A stretch of 38,309 nt of DNA from Oscillospiraceae bacterium (GCA_015064085.1 SVSX01000016.1:1-38309); one strand, 5' to 3'. Numbered from the stretch's first letter, positions 25,150 to 34,013 are shown. The notes: generated by a model from the letters alone, not told the origin. Numbers and translations are program-made.

Positions 25150-25216
25150 TTAACATAAAAATCTCCTTCGAAATATACTGTATTGAGCGTAAGCTCAAAT
25201 TTCGAAGGAGATTTTT
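25150..25216 (+). promoter_or_regulatory. Terminator hairpin containing the next gene's ribosome site, with an internal promoter
   Basis: AAAAATCTCCTTCGAAAT (25157-25174) pairs perfectly over 18 bp with 25199-25216. An inner stem, TTGAGC/GCTCAA, lies at 25183-25198. The right arm holds AAGGAG (25205-25210), the ribosome site of the gene starting at 25218, and ends in six T. A candidate promoter, TTAACA (25150-25155), 18 nt, TATACT (25174-25179), would start near 25186, after the left arm. Such transcripts could not form the long stem. Confidence 0.65.
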
Positions 25217-25217
25217 T

Positions 25218-26078
25218 ATGGCACAGATAATAACTAATCAGGCAAGTCTGAATTATGAGTATAACGGACAGACAGCAAGTGTCCTTTCCAATGTTGCTAC
25301 TGCCACTCTCGGTGAGGCAATATCGGTTGAAAAGGTGTCCCTTGAGGACAACTACCGACTTGGCAGTGAGATAACCTATTCGGTAAGTTTTCTTAACAGT
25401 AGCGGTTCTACACTCACAAACGTGACTATAAGCGACGACCTCGGAGCATATCCCGTTGGCGGAACGAGCGCAGTTCCGCTAAGCTATCTCGCTCCCGCGA
25501 TCCTCTTTATTGACGGAGTTTACGCGGGGAATATAACCCCAACGATAGGTACGGGAATAAGCTTCACAGTTCCGAGTCTTGCGGCAGGCTCACGGGCGCA
25601 GATAGTCTACAGAGCAGCAGCGAACAACTATGCGCCACTAAGTGAGGGTGGAACGGTGACCAATACCGTTACAGTGAGAGCTGACGGACTCACGGGAAGT
25701 GTCAGTGACAGCGATACCGTGGCGGCAGACAGCTACGCCGACGTGACTGTGACAAAGACTATGAGTCCTCAGAACGTCCTTGACGGCGACGCTATCACCT
25801 ATACCTTTGTGATAAACAATTACGGCAATGCCCCCGCCACCAATATCGTTCTCAGCGATGCCTTTGACCCCGCGCCTGAGAATATTTCGCTTCAGGTGAA
25901 CGGAGCTACCGTTGCCCCCGAGAATTACACCTATGTGGGAGGCGTGCTGACCTTCCCCTCTGACGGCTCGGCATATGAACTCTCGCTCCCCGCGGCGGAG
26001 ATAACCTCCGACCCGAACAGCGGACTCGTCACTGTAGTACCCTCTACCGTAACGGTAACTGTCGTCGGTGTGATCTGA
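25218..26078 (+). CDS. DUF11 repeat protein without signal peptide
   Basis: A 286-residue beta-rich protein rich in Ser, Thr, Ala, Val and Gly. Two DUF11-type Ig-like units are visible: VEKVSLEDNYRLGSEITYSV starting near residue 36 and VTVTKTMSPQNVLDGDAITY near 175, each followed by N-x-G/N-S-G and D-D/D-A-F turns. DUF11 domains usually occur in secreted surface or spore-coat-like proteins, yet there is no signal peptide, anchor or sorting motif. The N-terminus MAQIITNQASLNYEY is typical of a cytoplasmic Firmicutes subgroup whose role is unknown. A spore or other structural layer is possible but unproven. Expression is likely insulated from the upstream operon by the hairpin at 25157-25216. 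Confidence 0.7.
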   Translation: MAQIITNQASLNYEYNGQTASVLSNVATATLGEAISVEKVSLEDNYRLGSEITYSVSFLNSSGSTLTNVTISDDLGAYPVGGTSAVPLSYLAPAILFIDGVYAGNITPTIGTGISFTVPSLAAGSRAQIVYRAAANNYAPLSEGGTVTNTVTVRADGLTGSVSDSDTVAADSYADVTVTKTMSPQNVLDGDAITYTFVINNYGNAPATNIVLSDAFDPAPENISLQVNGATVAPENYTYVGGVLTFPSDGSAYELSLPAAEITSDPNSGLVTVVPSTVTVTVVGVI

Positions 26079-26084
26079 TTTTTC

Positions 26085-26117
26085 GGTGCTGTCTCAATTT
26101 ACCCTTGAGACAGCACC
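26085..26117 (+). terminator. GCTGTCTCAA hairpin, copy 1
   Basis: GGTGCTGTCTCAA (26085-26097), a 7-nt loop, TTGAGACAGCACC (26105-26117): a perfect 13-bp stem 6 nt after the DUF11 stop. No T-run follows. It is a near twin of the hairpin at 28545-28577. Confidence 0.7.
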
Positions 26118-26175
26118 TGTGAAGAGAATATTGTACAAAAAGTTCTACGAATAGGATGGAATTTTATACACATTA

Positions 26176-26196
26176 TGATTTAAAAAATGGTATAAT
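26176..26196 (+). promoter_or_regulatory. Probable extended -10 promoter of the secreted EEP-fold gene
   Basis: TGGTATAAT (TATAAT at 26191-26196) is a strong extended -10. No convincing -35 is seen at the right distance. The start codon at 26228 follows after GAGGAGG. Confidence 0.45.
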
Positions 26197-26227
26197 AAAA
26201 CAAAGAAATAAAAATTGAGGAGGAATT

Positions 26228-28525
26228 ATGAAAAGATTATTTTCAGCCACTCTCGCGGTTATAATGCTTTTATCTTGCTTTGTTATAACCGCTTCCGCAA
26301 CAACACCTCTCGATATCAGATATCTTGAGAGCAAGGGGCAGGAGCATATCTACCTCGGCGGAGAGACCGCCACAGCACCTACCGTTGACGGAAGTATCTC
26401 TTCGGGAGAGTATCCCACGAGTCAGACGGCAACACTCGGCGGTTGCCCCGAGAACGTTATCAAAAACGTTAAGCACTATTTTTCCTATAACGCGGAGAAG
26501 ATATATCTTGCTGTCGAGATGACAGAGGAGAACTGCGTTTACGGAACAAGCGCATATTATTTTTGCCTTGGATTTCCCACGGCGGGTGGATTTGCCGATG
26601 GCGCTTCGGGACTCAGAGTGCAGCTTGTAATCAATGACGCGAATAGAGTAACACCTACAGTACATTATGTTGACTATCATAATGGCAGCAGAGCTGTTCA
26701 GATGAATGTGACTTTATTTAACGTAGTGTCTGCTTCTGCGGCAAAGAGAGACAATTCTTCAAAGAAGACCACCTACGAGATAGAGATCGATATTGAAAAT
26801 CTGAAATACGAGTCGGGAATAATCTTCAACGAGGTAGCTACCTTCTATACATACGCAATAAGCGGAGGCTCTACCTATTACTACCGTCTTTCTCTTGACG
26901 ATGCGACAAAGGCGGGAGTCAACGCGGCTTACCCCGATCATACTATTAAGGATTACGCATACGCGCCCCACGTGCTTCATTTCGCGGCAAATGAGGACAA
27001 GGTAAACGATGCCAAGATAGAGACACTCAACGCTGCTGCCGTAAAGCTTTACGACAGAGAGACCTTTGGTATCCGTTTTGCCACAAGGATAGATAAGACG
27101 TACCTTGAGTCGCTGATATCGGCGAACGGCAAAGACAAGGTAAGACTTGGAACGATAATTGTTCCCAAGGAAAAGCTTGAGGCTGCGGGCGGTGTATTTA
27201 CCGCTGAGGCTATCGGTGAGATCGCCGAGAACGAGGGAACAGACATTGCGGCAAACCTTGATGCTCCTTTCCTTGAAGCGGGAGATAGTCTTGTGTTTAC
27301 AGGCGGCTTCAGAAAGGTAGCCGATAAGGCAGCCGATTACGTTGCTATCGGCTACATAAAGGCAGGGGAGACTGTCGAGTACAGCCCCGTGTACGCTGAA
27401 AGATCGGTATCGGGCGTCGCGTTTGCGGCACTTCGTGACCTTTCTGCCACAGCTTCCGAGGAGTATGCCACCGCCGTTAATATCTCCAGCGGAGCAAAGG
27501 AAATGAAGAGCGTTGCCGAGGGTGTATTTGAGGCATACAGCTCTTACACCAAGGCTCAGATCGAGGAGCTCTACGTTCTTGCTTCGGGTTATAACTGCGC
27601 AAGACTTAACTATTTCTGGGACGTACTTCCCAAGGCAGAGGGCGAGGTCCGTGTAGGCTGCTCCAACGTATATTTCCATAACATTTATAAGAACCTTCCC
27701 AACGGATCAAAAGCCGATAAGGAAGCAATGCTTGGAAGAAATCTTGCTTCTATAGTTGAGATGGATGCCGACGTTGTACTTCTTCAGGAGGTGAGTGAGG
27801 GAATACTTACGAGTGGAAATACAATAAGAGATTACAGGCTTCAGACATACCTATATCCTCAGCTCAGAGCTGCGGGTTATACTCTCGTTGACGTTGAGAT
27901 CGGCGCTTTCCCGAACGGAACAAGTAGCGCAAACTTTAAGGGTATCAACTATACTCCCATCTGGTATAACGCCGAAACTATGACTCTTGAGGCGTGCGGA
28001 CACAAGTATTTCGACTCGGTCAAAACAAACCCCGACGGCGGTCTTTCCTCCTCTAAGTCATATACCTGGGCGCTCTTCACCCAAAAGTCCACAGGAAAGC
28101 AGTTCGCGGCTATCTCCACCCACTATACATGGCACTCAAGCGAAGAAATGGGACTTCTCCTTCGCAATAAAGATGCGAAAGAGGTTATGGATATGGTAAA
28201 GGAGATCGAGACCAAGTATAACGTTCCCGTTATAGTTATGGGTGACTTTAACAGTAGAGTCGGTACTCCCGCGTACGAAACGATGTGTTCGGGAAATCTT
28301 GCCAACGCGAGAACACTTGCGGACACCGTTGTAAACGCGGTTTACAGCTCGTCTCATACCTACAGCAAGGACGAGATGTATCTTCCTACCTTCGGTAATC
28401 CCATTGACCACGCGTTCGCGTCAAAGAGCGGACTTAATATAACCAAGCACCAGAACCACGTGACAAATAAGGCAATAGCCGCAACCGACCACGTACCGCT
28501 CTCAATAGACTTTACTATCGAGTAA
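26228..28525 (+). CDS. Secreted multidomain protein with endonuclease/exonuclease/phosphatase (EEP) domain
   Basis: A 765-residue protein with a signal peptide (MKRLFSATLAVIMLLSCF..., cleavage probably near ASA-TT at 23-26). Residues about 38-235 resemble a CBM9/DOMON-like sugar-binding module (APTVDGSISSGEYP, KIYLAVEMTEEN). A middle domain (about 255-450) has the GIRFATRIDK pattern seen in secreted clostridial proteins. The C-terminal EEP domain (about 485-765) keeps its catalytic residues: Glu521 in LLQEV, Asp673 and Asn675 in GDFN, and Asp754-His755 in ATDH. EEP enzymes cleave phosphodiesters in DNA, RNA, sphingomyelin or inositol phosphates; which one applies here is not evident. A GAGGAGG site lies upstream. 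It is flanked on both sides by twin hairpins. Confidence 0.85.
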   Translation: MKRLFSATLAVIMLLSCFVITASATTPLDIRYLESKGQEHIYLGGETATAPTVDGSISSGEYPTSQTATLGGCPENVIKNVKHYFSYNAEKIYLAVEMTEENCVYGTSAYYFCLGFPTAGGFADGASGLRVQLVINDANRVTPTVHYVDYHNGSRAVQMNVTLFNVVSASAAKRDNSSKKTTYEIEIDIENLKYESGIIFNEVATFYTYAISGGSTYYYRLSLDDATKAGVNAAYPDHTIKDYAYAPHVLHFAANEDKVNDAKIETLNAAAVKLYDRETFGIRFATRIDKTYLESLISANGKDKVRLGTIIVPKEKLEAAGGVFTAEAIGEIAENEGTDIAANLDAPFLEAGDSLVFTGGFRKVADKAADYVAIGYIKAGETVEYSPVYAERSVSGVAFAALRDLSATASEEYATAVNISSGAKEMKSVAEGVFEAYSSYTKAQIEELYVLASGYNCARLNYFWDVLPKAEGEVRVGCSNVYFHNIYKNLPNGSKADKEAMLGRNLASIVEMDADVVLLQEVSEGILTSGNTIRDYRLQTYLYPQLRAAGYTLVDVEIGAFPNGTSSANFKGINYTPIWYNAETMTLEACGHKYFDSVKTNPDGGLSSSKSYTWALFTQKSTGKQFAAISTHYTWHSSEEMGLLLRNKDAKEVMDMVKEIETKYNVPVIVMGDFNSRVGTPAYETMCSGNLANARTLADTVVNAVYSSSHTYSKDEMYLPTFGNPIDHAFASKSGLNITKHQNHVTNKAIAATDHVPLSIDFTIE

Positions 28526-28544
28526 ACAACAAAATAATAAGTAT

Positions 28545-28577
28545 GGGGCTGTCTCAATTTTACATTGAGACAGCCCC
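28545..28577 (+). terminator. GCTGTCTCAA hairpin, copy 2
   Basis: GGGGCTGTCTCAA (28545-28557), a 7-nt loop, TTGAGACAGCCCC (28565-28577), then ATTTTAT: a perfect 13-bp stem, 20 nt after the EEP-gene stop. It differs from copy 1 by one compensatory pair change (GGTG/CACC to GGGG/CCCC). Confidence 0.8.
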
Positions 28578-28644
28578 ATTTTATGGGATAGTCAGATTTG
28601 AGCAAGAAGCGTCGTTCTTCGGGGCGAAAGGCGTACAAGCGTAG

Positions 28645-28703
28645 GTCGAGCCCCGAAAACGAATGAGCTATTGTTATTTTTTCGATCTTGCCAAAGGTGA
28701 CAG
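28645..28703 (-). repeat. Partial copy of the gene-3'-end dispersed repeat
   Basis: Read on the minus strand after the MBL-gene stop, CTGTCACCTTTGGCAAGATC (complement of 28684-28703) matches the repeat core at 79-104. Further on, CGTTTTCGGGGCTCGAC (complement of 28645-28661) is identical to 34138-34154, followed in both places by a nearby GTAC. The middle portion differs from the other copies, so the repeat is modular. Confidence 0.65.
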
Positions 28704-28709
28704 TACATT

Positions 28710-30212
28710 TTATATAAGCTTGATAAAGAGAAGAGAAGAGGGTTTGTGCCAATATGCCGACCAGTAGTTCTCATAGTCGTCGAGCATATTGATGTTGTGT
28801 GTCCTCTTTCCGTCGGGTTCTGTAACACCCGTGAACTCAAAGGTCATTCCGATAAGGTCACCCACGTGCTTTTCGTCCTGAAGTGTGAATTCAGCGCAGA
28901 TGTAGAAGTGGTCCTCCTCAACTCTGAATGATGAGCGGCAGACCTCGGGCATACTGTTGAGTATCATCTCTCCGTTTACGTTCTTGTATTCGGGATATAC
29001 CTTGCAGCCCTTGATGCACTTTGGAAGCAGCTCCTTGTTTCTCCAAAGGATAAATCTGTCACGTACCGCCTCCTCGGAAATATAGACGTTCAGCACGTCG
29101 GAATCGGCAGAGGAGTATTTGTTGGGATTTGAAACAAGCTTTTTGTCAAGCCTCAGATTGAGGAAAATGCTCTTTTCGCTCCAGAGTAGCTTGTAAGCGC
29201 CGCCGACACGGATAAGTCCGTCGCGTACCCAACCCCGATCAAGGGATCGCTCCTCGGAGACGTTCCAGGCGGGATCAAAGGGATCGTCAATACTTGGAGT
29301 CACCTCAGCCTTTTTACATTCAAAGGCAAGCTTGTCCTTGAACTCGGGAATATCCATATCGATTGGAAGGTAGGGTGTGCTTCGGGGCTTTATGGGCATT
29401 TCGCAAAGGGCAGGGGCAAACTCGGCAACGTAGATGTCCTTTACGTGAAGCTTTTTCAGAAGAGTATAGCTTGCGGGAACGTTCGCAAAATGGATGCGGT
29501 GTCTTCCCGGGTCAACAGAGGGCCAATAAACGATCTCGGGATCGATAGCCGCATAGAGCTCGGGAGACGCGCCGTAGCTGCCGTGGTGCGCTACCTGACA
29601 TACGTCGCTCTTAAGATCCTCAGGACATTTTTTCAGCATAGAGCGACTAGCCGCGTATTCGGCATCGCCGAGGAATATAGCGGTTTGTCCCTCTGCCGTG
29701 AGCTTGAATATCGTTGAGGTGTCATTGCAGTTCTGGTGTGGCTCTTCGCTTATGGGGAGAAGGTCCTCCCAGGTAAATATAACGTCTATCCTCATTCCGC
29801 CAAAGCTGAAGGAGTCTCCTCTGTGAACAATGACCTTTTCAGCGCCGAGCATCTCCACCGTCTCGTCAAAGAGATCAAGGACACGGCAACAGCCTGCCTC
29901 CTGTGTCTTGAAGTATTCCTTGGTGGGGAAGTTGTATATGAATTTTTTAACTGTTATTTCGTCCTTATGACGAAGAGCGATGCCCTTTGCGGCAAAGGCG
30001 TGGTCGTCGTGGGCGTGGCTTATGAGCCAGGCGTCAACGGTAGGCTTTTCCTCTCCCGTGATCTCTTTCAGATAATCGAGGACCATTTCTCCGTCGTAGT
30101 CCATACCGCCGTCGTAAACGAGAGTGCTTCCGTCGTCGCAGGTAATGACAAAGCCCATGCCTTCAATGGTATATCCGAGGGTCTTGAGCTGATGAATAGC
30201 ATTATTTTTCAT
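28710..30212 (-). CDS. MBL-fold metallo-hydrolase with C-terminal CBM9-like module
   Basis: A 500-residue protein. The N-terminal 290 residues form a metallo-beta-lactamase fold: SHAHDDH gives His66, His68, Asp70, His71, and LGDAEYAASR (metal Asp) and VAHHGSYGAS (His) follow near 176-217, as in ComEC/Rec2-like hydrolases. Residues about 310-500 resemble a carbohydrate-binding family 9-like beta sandwich (LLWSEKSIFLNLRLDKK, DSDVLNVYI). No signal peptide is seen, so a cytoplasmic hydrolase is likely; the substrate is unknown. GGAGG precedes the ATG. It lies downstream of an AraC gene on the same strand but has its own promoter. The 3' end runs straight into a dispersed repeat. Confidence 0.8.
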   Translation of the reverse strand: MKNNAIHQLKTLGYTIEGMGFVITCDDGSTLVYDGGMDYDGEMVLDYLKEITGEEKPTVDAWLISHAHDDHAFAAKGIALRHKDEITVKKFIYNFPTKEYFKTQEAGCCRVLDLFDETVEMLGAEKVIVHRGDSFSFGGMRIDVIFTWEDLLPISEEPHQNCNDTSTIFKLTAEGQTAIFLGDAEYAASRSMLKKCPEDLKSDVCQVAHHGSYGASPELYAAIDPEIVYWPSVDPGRHRIHFANVPASYTLLKKLHVKDIYVAEFAPALCEMPIKPRSTPYLPIDMDIPEFKDKLAFECKKAEVTPSIDDPFDPAWNVSEERSLDRGWVRDGLIRVGGAYKLLWSEKSIFLNLRLDKKLVSNPNKYSSADSDVLNVYISEEAVRDRFILWRNKELLPKCIKGCKVYPEYKNVNGEMILNSMPEVCRSSFRVEEDHFYICAEFTLQDEKHVGDLIGMTFEFTGVTEPDGKRTHNINMLDDYENYWSAYWHKPSSLLFIKLI

Positions 30213-30242
30213 GATCTGCCTCCGAATGTTAAGTGATGATAT

Positions 30243-30271
30243 ATTTTAGCATATATCTCGGTGTTTGTCTA
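30243..30271 (-). promoter_or_regulatory. Promoter of the MBL-fold hydrolase gene
   Basis: On the minus strand, TAGACA (30266-30271), 17 nt, TAAAAT (30243-30248), about 30 nt before the start codon. Confidence 0.55.
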
Positions 30272-30296
30272 CAATTTTCACTGATTTTGGTCTTAT

Positions 30297-31127
30297 TTAT
30301 TCAAGAGCGTGTATTTCGAGTCTTTTTACATATTTGTGGGGCGGCATTCCGTAGATCCGCTTGAATGCTCGTATCAGGCTGCTGCTGTCAGAAAAGCCGC
30401 ACTTTTCAGCCGCATATTCGATAGTCTCAGCCTGAAGCAGGTATTGGATAGCGTTTTTCAGACGGCATTTGCAAAGATACTCCCCCATCGTGTCTCCCGT
30501 GTAAAGCTTAAATCCCGTCATCAGCTTGGTTCTGCCAACACATAGCTCTTTCGCGAGGGCAGAGAAGTCGATCTTTTCGGAATAATGATTTTCCATAAAG
30601 GTCATAGCCTCCCAGACGTATGACGGCTTTTGATTCTGTCCGATCTCTTCGTTTGAGCGCTCGTGAAGGCGCAAGAGCACATAATATACCAAAAGTCGCT
30701 GTCCGAGCATACTCTCTTCTCTCTCGATCTGTTCGATAAGTCGCAAGAGCTCGAGAGCCTCCTCTTCCGACAGCGTAATTATCCTTCCGTTTTCCGAAAA
30801 AACCTCGGAGAGCTGCTTCCATTCGGGAATATAATTTGCCACAAAATTTTCGGCAAAGCGCAGATAGGTTCTGCTATATACCGTGTCGGGAGAGCAAGAT
30901 ATATAATGCGGTGTGTCGGGAGGCGTCAAAACTATCTTTAGCGTCTCTCCCTCGTCAAATTGATCCTTCAGAAGTATTTTCGTATTGCCCGACGAAATAA
31001 GATTTATCTCGTAAAAACGGTGTTTATGGTAGTTATAGATCTGACTCGGAAAAGCATCACTGTGCTTGATGTCAATGGTTTTCCAGCTTGAGCCGTAGCC
31101 GACATTATATAAAAGTACCTTGTCCAT
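30297..31127 (-). CDS. AraC family transcriptional regulator
   Basis: A 276-residue regulator. The N-terminal cupin-type sensor includes YNYHKHRFYEINLISSGNTK, the histidine-rich pattern of sugar-sensing AraC proteins. The C-terminal double helix-turn-helix comprises IDFSALAKELCVGRTKLMTG and a second unit, YAAEKCGFSDSSSLIRAFKR. I chose ATG 31127 because GGAAGGTGAG (31131-31140) is directly upstream; the longer frame to 31190 begins before the -10 of the predicted promoter. It is divergent from the FAD oxidoreductase at 31307 and is its likely regulator; the MBL gene downstream may be a second target. Confidence 0.92.
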   Translation of the reverse strand: MDKVLLYNVGYGSSWKTIDIKHSDAFPSQIYNYHKHRFYEINLISSGNTKILLKDQFDEGETLKIVLTPPDTPHYISCSPDTVYSRTYLRFAENFVANYIPEWKQLSEVFSENGRIITLSEEEALELLRLIEQIEREESMLGQRLLVYYVLLRLHERSNEEIGQNQKPSYVWEAMTFMENHYSEKIDFSALAKELCVGRTKLMTGFKLYTGDTMGEYLCKCRLKNAIQYLLQAETIEYAAEKCGFSDSSSLIRAFKRIYGMPPHKYVKRLEIHALE

Positions 31128-31149
31128 ATTCTCACCTTCCTTGGATCTC

Positions 31150-31178
31150 AGTATAGCATATATTCGAAAAAAAAGCAA
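31150..31178 (-). promoter_or_regulatory. Promoter of the second AraC regulator
   Basis: On the minus strand, TTGCTT (31173-31178), 17 nt, TATACT (31150-31155). The -35 is weak. Confidence 0.45.
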
Positions 31179-31251
31179 TGATTTTGTCAAACATCACACA
31201 AAAAACAAAATATTTTCGAACGCTCGGTATATTATTTGGAACTGCCGTCTA

Positions 31252-31280
31252 TTGAATTGTTTGTGCGGATATTCTATAAT
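31252..31280 (+). promoter_or_regulatory. Promoter of the FAD oxidoreductase gene
   Basis: TTGAAT (31252-31257), 17 nt, TATAAT (31275-31280). The leader to the GTG start is only about 20 nt and contains GGAGG. Confidence 0.75.
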
Positions 31281-31306
31281 ATAAAAAAAGCGCGGAGGAT
31301 TTTATT

Positions 31307-34006
31307 GTGAATAAAGAAATAAAAATATGGATAGACGCCCTTGAATTTGAGAGGGGAGGCTGGAAGGAAGATACGCAGTTCGTGCATCTTATGGGCTGCG
31401 GATATCTTATAGCGGCAAACGAGCCGGGAGTACCCGTTGAGGACGCGAAAATAGAGGTCGATCTACCGCAGAAGGATATATACCGCATCTGGGTACGCGA
31501 CCGAAATTGGCTGAGACCTCATAACCCGGGTAAATTCTCGCTTCTCGTAAACGGAGAGGACAACGGAGTTGTCCTCGGAGCACAGCCCTCGGACGCGTGG
31601 GTGTGGGAGATAGCTGGAGATTTTGAGCTTTGCGGAAAGACCGAGCTTACTGTCAGAGATCTTACGGGATATTTCGGGCGCTTCTCCTCGATAGTTATCA
31701 CAAACGATTTTGATTACGTTCCCTCGAGGGAAACAGAGCGTATGTATAAGGAACGCGCAAGAGCAAAGGGACTCGATACCGATGTCAGATACGGCGGTGA
31801 CTATGACGTTATCGTTGTGGGCGGAGGCCCCGGTGGCGTACCTGCCGCTATCGCAAGCGCGAGAAAGGGAATGAAAACTCTCCTCATTCATAATAGACCC
31901 GTTCTCGGAGGAAACGGAAGCAGTGAGATAGGCATTACCTTTGAGGGCGCGGGTTCACACGGTATCCGAGAAACGGGTATCGCCGAGGAGCTTCGCCGTC
32001 TTCGTGACAGCGACCCCATGAGAGCGGGGGATTGGCAACGCGCCCTTGAAAAGCTGGTTGCGGCTGAAAAGAATATAACCGTTGTTTATAACTCTCACGT
32101 GTGCGACGTTGAAATGGAAAGTGAGAGCAGGATCAAGGGGGTCATCGCCCTCGATATACTCGAGCTGACGAAAAAGAGCTACACGGGAAGGATATTTATT
32201 GACTGTACGGGTGACGCTTGGGTGGGATATTACGCAGGAGCGAAATATCGCTTTGGCCGTGAGGCAAAGCACGAGTACGGCGAATATCTCGCATCTGATA
32301 TTGCCGATACCCAGACTATGAGCGGCTGTATCAGGGACGTAAACAGACAGATACTTATGAAGACTGCCTCTCCCGTCTCCTTCAAAGCTCCCGATTGGGT
32401 CCCGAAGCTTCCTGAAAAGGACGAGGATTTCGGACGCAGCATTTCTGCCGTTACAAGACAAGCCTGGTGGATAGAAGCCCCCAATACCTATGACGATATG
32501 TGGGACGGTGAAGAGTCAAGAGACGCGCTCTTTCTTGTGCTCCTCGGATATTTCGATCATCTGAAAAACTATTGGTCGGGTAAGGCGGCAGCGGAAAATG
32601 TGCGTCTCTGCTTTACAAGCATAATGAACGGACGGCGCGAGTCGCGCAGACTGATAGGCGACTACGTGCTGACGCAGGACGATTGCATCAACGGTACTCA
32701 GTTCGAGGACGTTATCTCCTATACGGGCTGGAATCTGGACATACATCATCCCGAGGGGATCTACGGCAGCAAAAACGGTCCGCTTTATTGCGCAAGAAGA
32801 GTTCACAATTCCGCCGAAGTGCCATTCCGTTGCCTTTACTCCAAAAATATAGATAACCTTATGTTCGCGGGAAGAAATATAAGCACCACACATATCGCGA
32901 TGGGAACTACGCGCGTTCAGAATACCATTGCTACTCTCGGTCAGGCAGTAGGTACAGCGGCGGCTATGTGCATACGTCTCGGTGAAACTCCGAGAGGAAT
33001 ATATCAGCGCCATATAGGTGAGCTTCAACAGACCCTTCTGAAGGACGACCAGTATATTCCTCGTATCAGAAGGGAAGATCACGCAGATCCTTGCCTGGGG
33101 GCGAAGGTCTCGGCCTCGAGCGTTTGTACGACCGAGATATTCCGCACAGCTAAGGGAGAGGTCGGAGAGCTTCTTCCTATGAACGTAGCGAGAGCGGTGA
33201 ATCTCGGATATTCCGAGACTCACGGAGATATTGAGCATATCTATCTCAGACTCCGTTCGGATCTTGCGGAGGAGAAAACAGTGAGAATACACGCCCAGCC
33301 TTTCGGCGGTGACAGTGATACCTTTGCCGCACCGGGAGAGATATACACCGTTGAGAGTGTCGTTCCACCTATGCGCGAGGGATGGGTGAGATTTGACGTT
33401 CATATTCCCACAAAGAGAGATAAGTACGTTGAGGCTGTTCGGATAAGAATAGAGCTCGATGAGGCAGAGGGAATATCCTGGCGTTCGATCACAAACGGAA
33501 CGATGTATCAAAGCGCGGGAGAAAAGGATGCGGACGGAAATTGGAGGATGAAGCTCTACGTAAGTATGTGCGCGTCGGTAAGTGAGCCGTACGAGCCTGC
33601 TGCGAATTGCGCTCCCGAAAACGTTGTTAACGGATATAACAGGATAGTCGATTCCGAGCGCTATGAGTGGGTCTCCGACCCTGAGCAGGAGCTGCCTCAG
33701 TGGATAGAGGTGGAGCTTTCTGAGCCCCGAGAGATCAAAAACGTAAACGTCTGCTTTGATACAGATCTTGTTAACCCTGGCGTGGCGTGGGGAATAAAGA
33801 TCGCCGAAGCTCCCAAGTGCGTAAAGGATTATACGGTCGAGATATTTGACGGAAAGAGCTGGAGAAAAATCGCAGACGAAAAAGACAATATTTTCAGAAA
33901 GCGCACGCACAGCTTTGAGCCGATGAACGCTGAAAAGATCAAGGTGACCGCCCTTGCGACCTGGGGCGACAGATCTGCGCGTATAATGGAAATAAGCGCG
34001 AATTAA
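31307..34006 (+). CDS. FAD-dependent oxidoreductase (FAD_oxidored type) with C-terminal discoidin-like domain
   Basis: An 899-residue protein starting at GTG, 8 nt after GGAGG. Residues 1-140 form an extra beta-rich domain (KFSLLVNGEDNG, VRDLTGYFGRFSSIVI). The FAD domain begins DYDVIVVGGGPGGVPAAIAS with GGGPGG at 172-177, then HNRPVLGGNGSSEIG, FIDCTGDAWVGYYAG and, near 520-545, MFAGRNISTTHIAMGTTRVQ, the pattern of large FAD-dependent oxidoreductases found in polysaccharide- and sugar-degradation loci. The last 150 residues (SEPREIKNVNVCFDTDL, KDYTVEIFDGKSWRKI) resemble an F5/8-type (discoidin) sandwich. No signal peptide is seen. Together with the divergent AraC gene it suggests oxidation of a sugar-like substrate. 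It ends directly at a dispersed repeat. Confidence 0.85.
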   Translation: MNKEIKIWIDALEFERGGWKEDTQFVHLMGCGYLIAANEPGVPVEDAKIEVDLPQKDIYRIWVRDRNWLRPHNPGKFSLLVNGEDNGVVLGAQPSDAWVWEIAGDFELCGKTELTVRDLTGYFGRFSSIVITNDFDYVPSRETERMYKERARAKGLDTDVRYGGDYDVIVVGGGPGGVPAAIASARKGMKTLLIHNRPVLGGNGSSEIGITFEGAGSHGIRETGIAEELRRLRDSDPMRAGDWQRALEKLVAAEKNITVVYNSHVCDVEMESESRIKGVIALDILELTKKSYTGRIFIDCTGDAWVGYYAGAKYRFGREAKHEYGEYLASDIADTQTMSGCIRDVNRQILMKTASPVSFKAPDWVPKLPEKDEDFGRSISAVTRQAWWIEAPNTYDDMWDGEESRDALFLVLLGYFDHLKNYWSGKAAAENVRLCFTSIMNGRRESRRLIGDYVLTQDDCINGTQFEDVISYTGWNLDIHHPEGIYGSKNGPLYCARRVHNSAEVPFRCLYSKNIDNLMFAGRNISTTHIAMGTTRVQNTIATLGQAVGTAAAMCIRLGETPRGIYQRHIGELQQTLLKDDQYIPRIRREDHADPCLGAKVSASSVCTTEIFRTAKGEVGELLPMNVARAVNLGYSETHGDIEHIYLRLRSDLAEEKTVRIHAQPFGGDSDTFAAPGEIYTVESVVPPMREGWVRFDVHIPTKRDKYVEAVRIRIELDEAEGISWRSITNGTMYQSAGEKDADGNWRMKLYVSMCASVSEPYEPAANCAPENVVNGYNRIVDSERYEWVSDPEQELPQWIEVELSEPREIKNVNVCFDTDLVNPGVAWGIKIAEAPKCVKDYTVEIFDGKSWRKIADEKDNIFRKRTHSFEPMNAEKIKVTALATWGDRSARIMEISAN

Positions 34007-34013
34007 ATATGAA

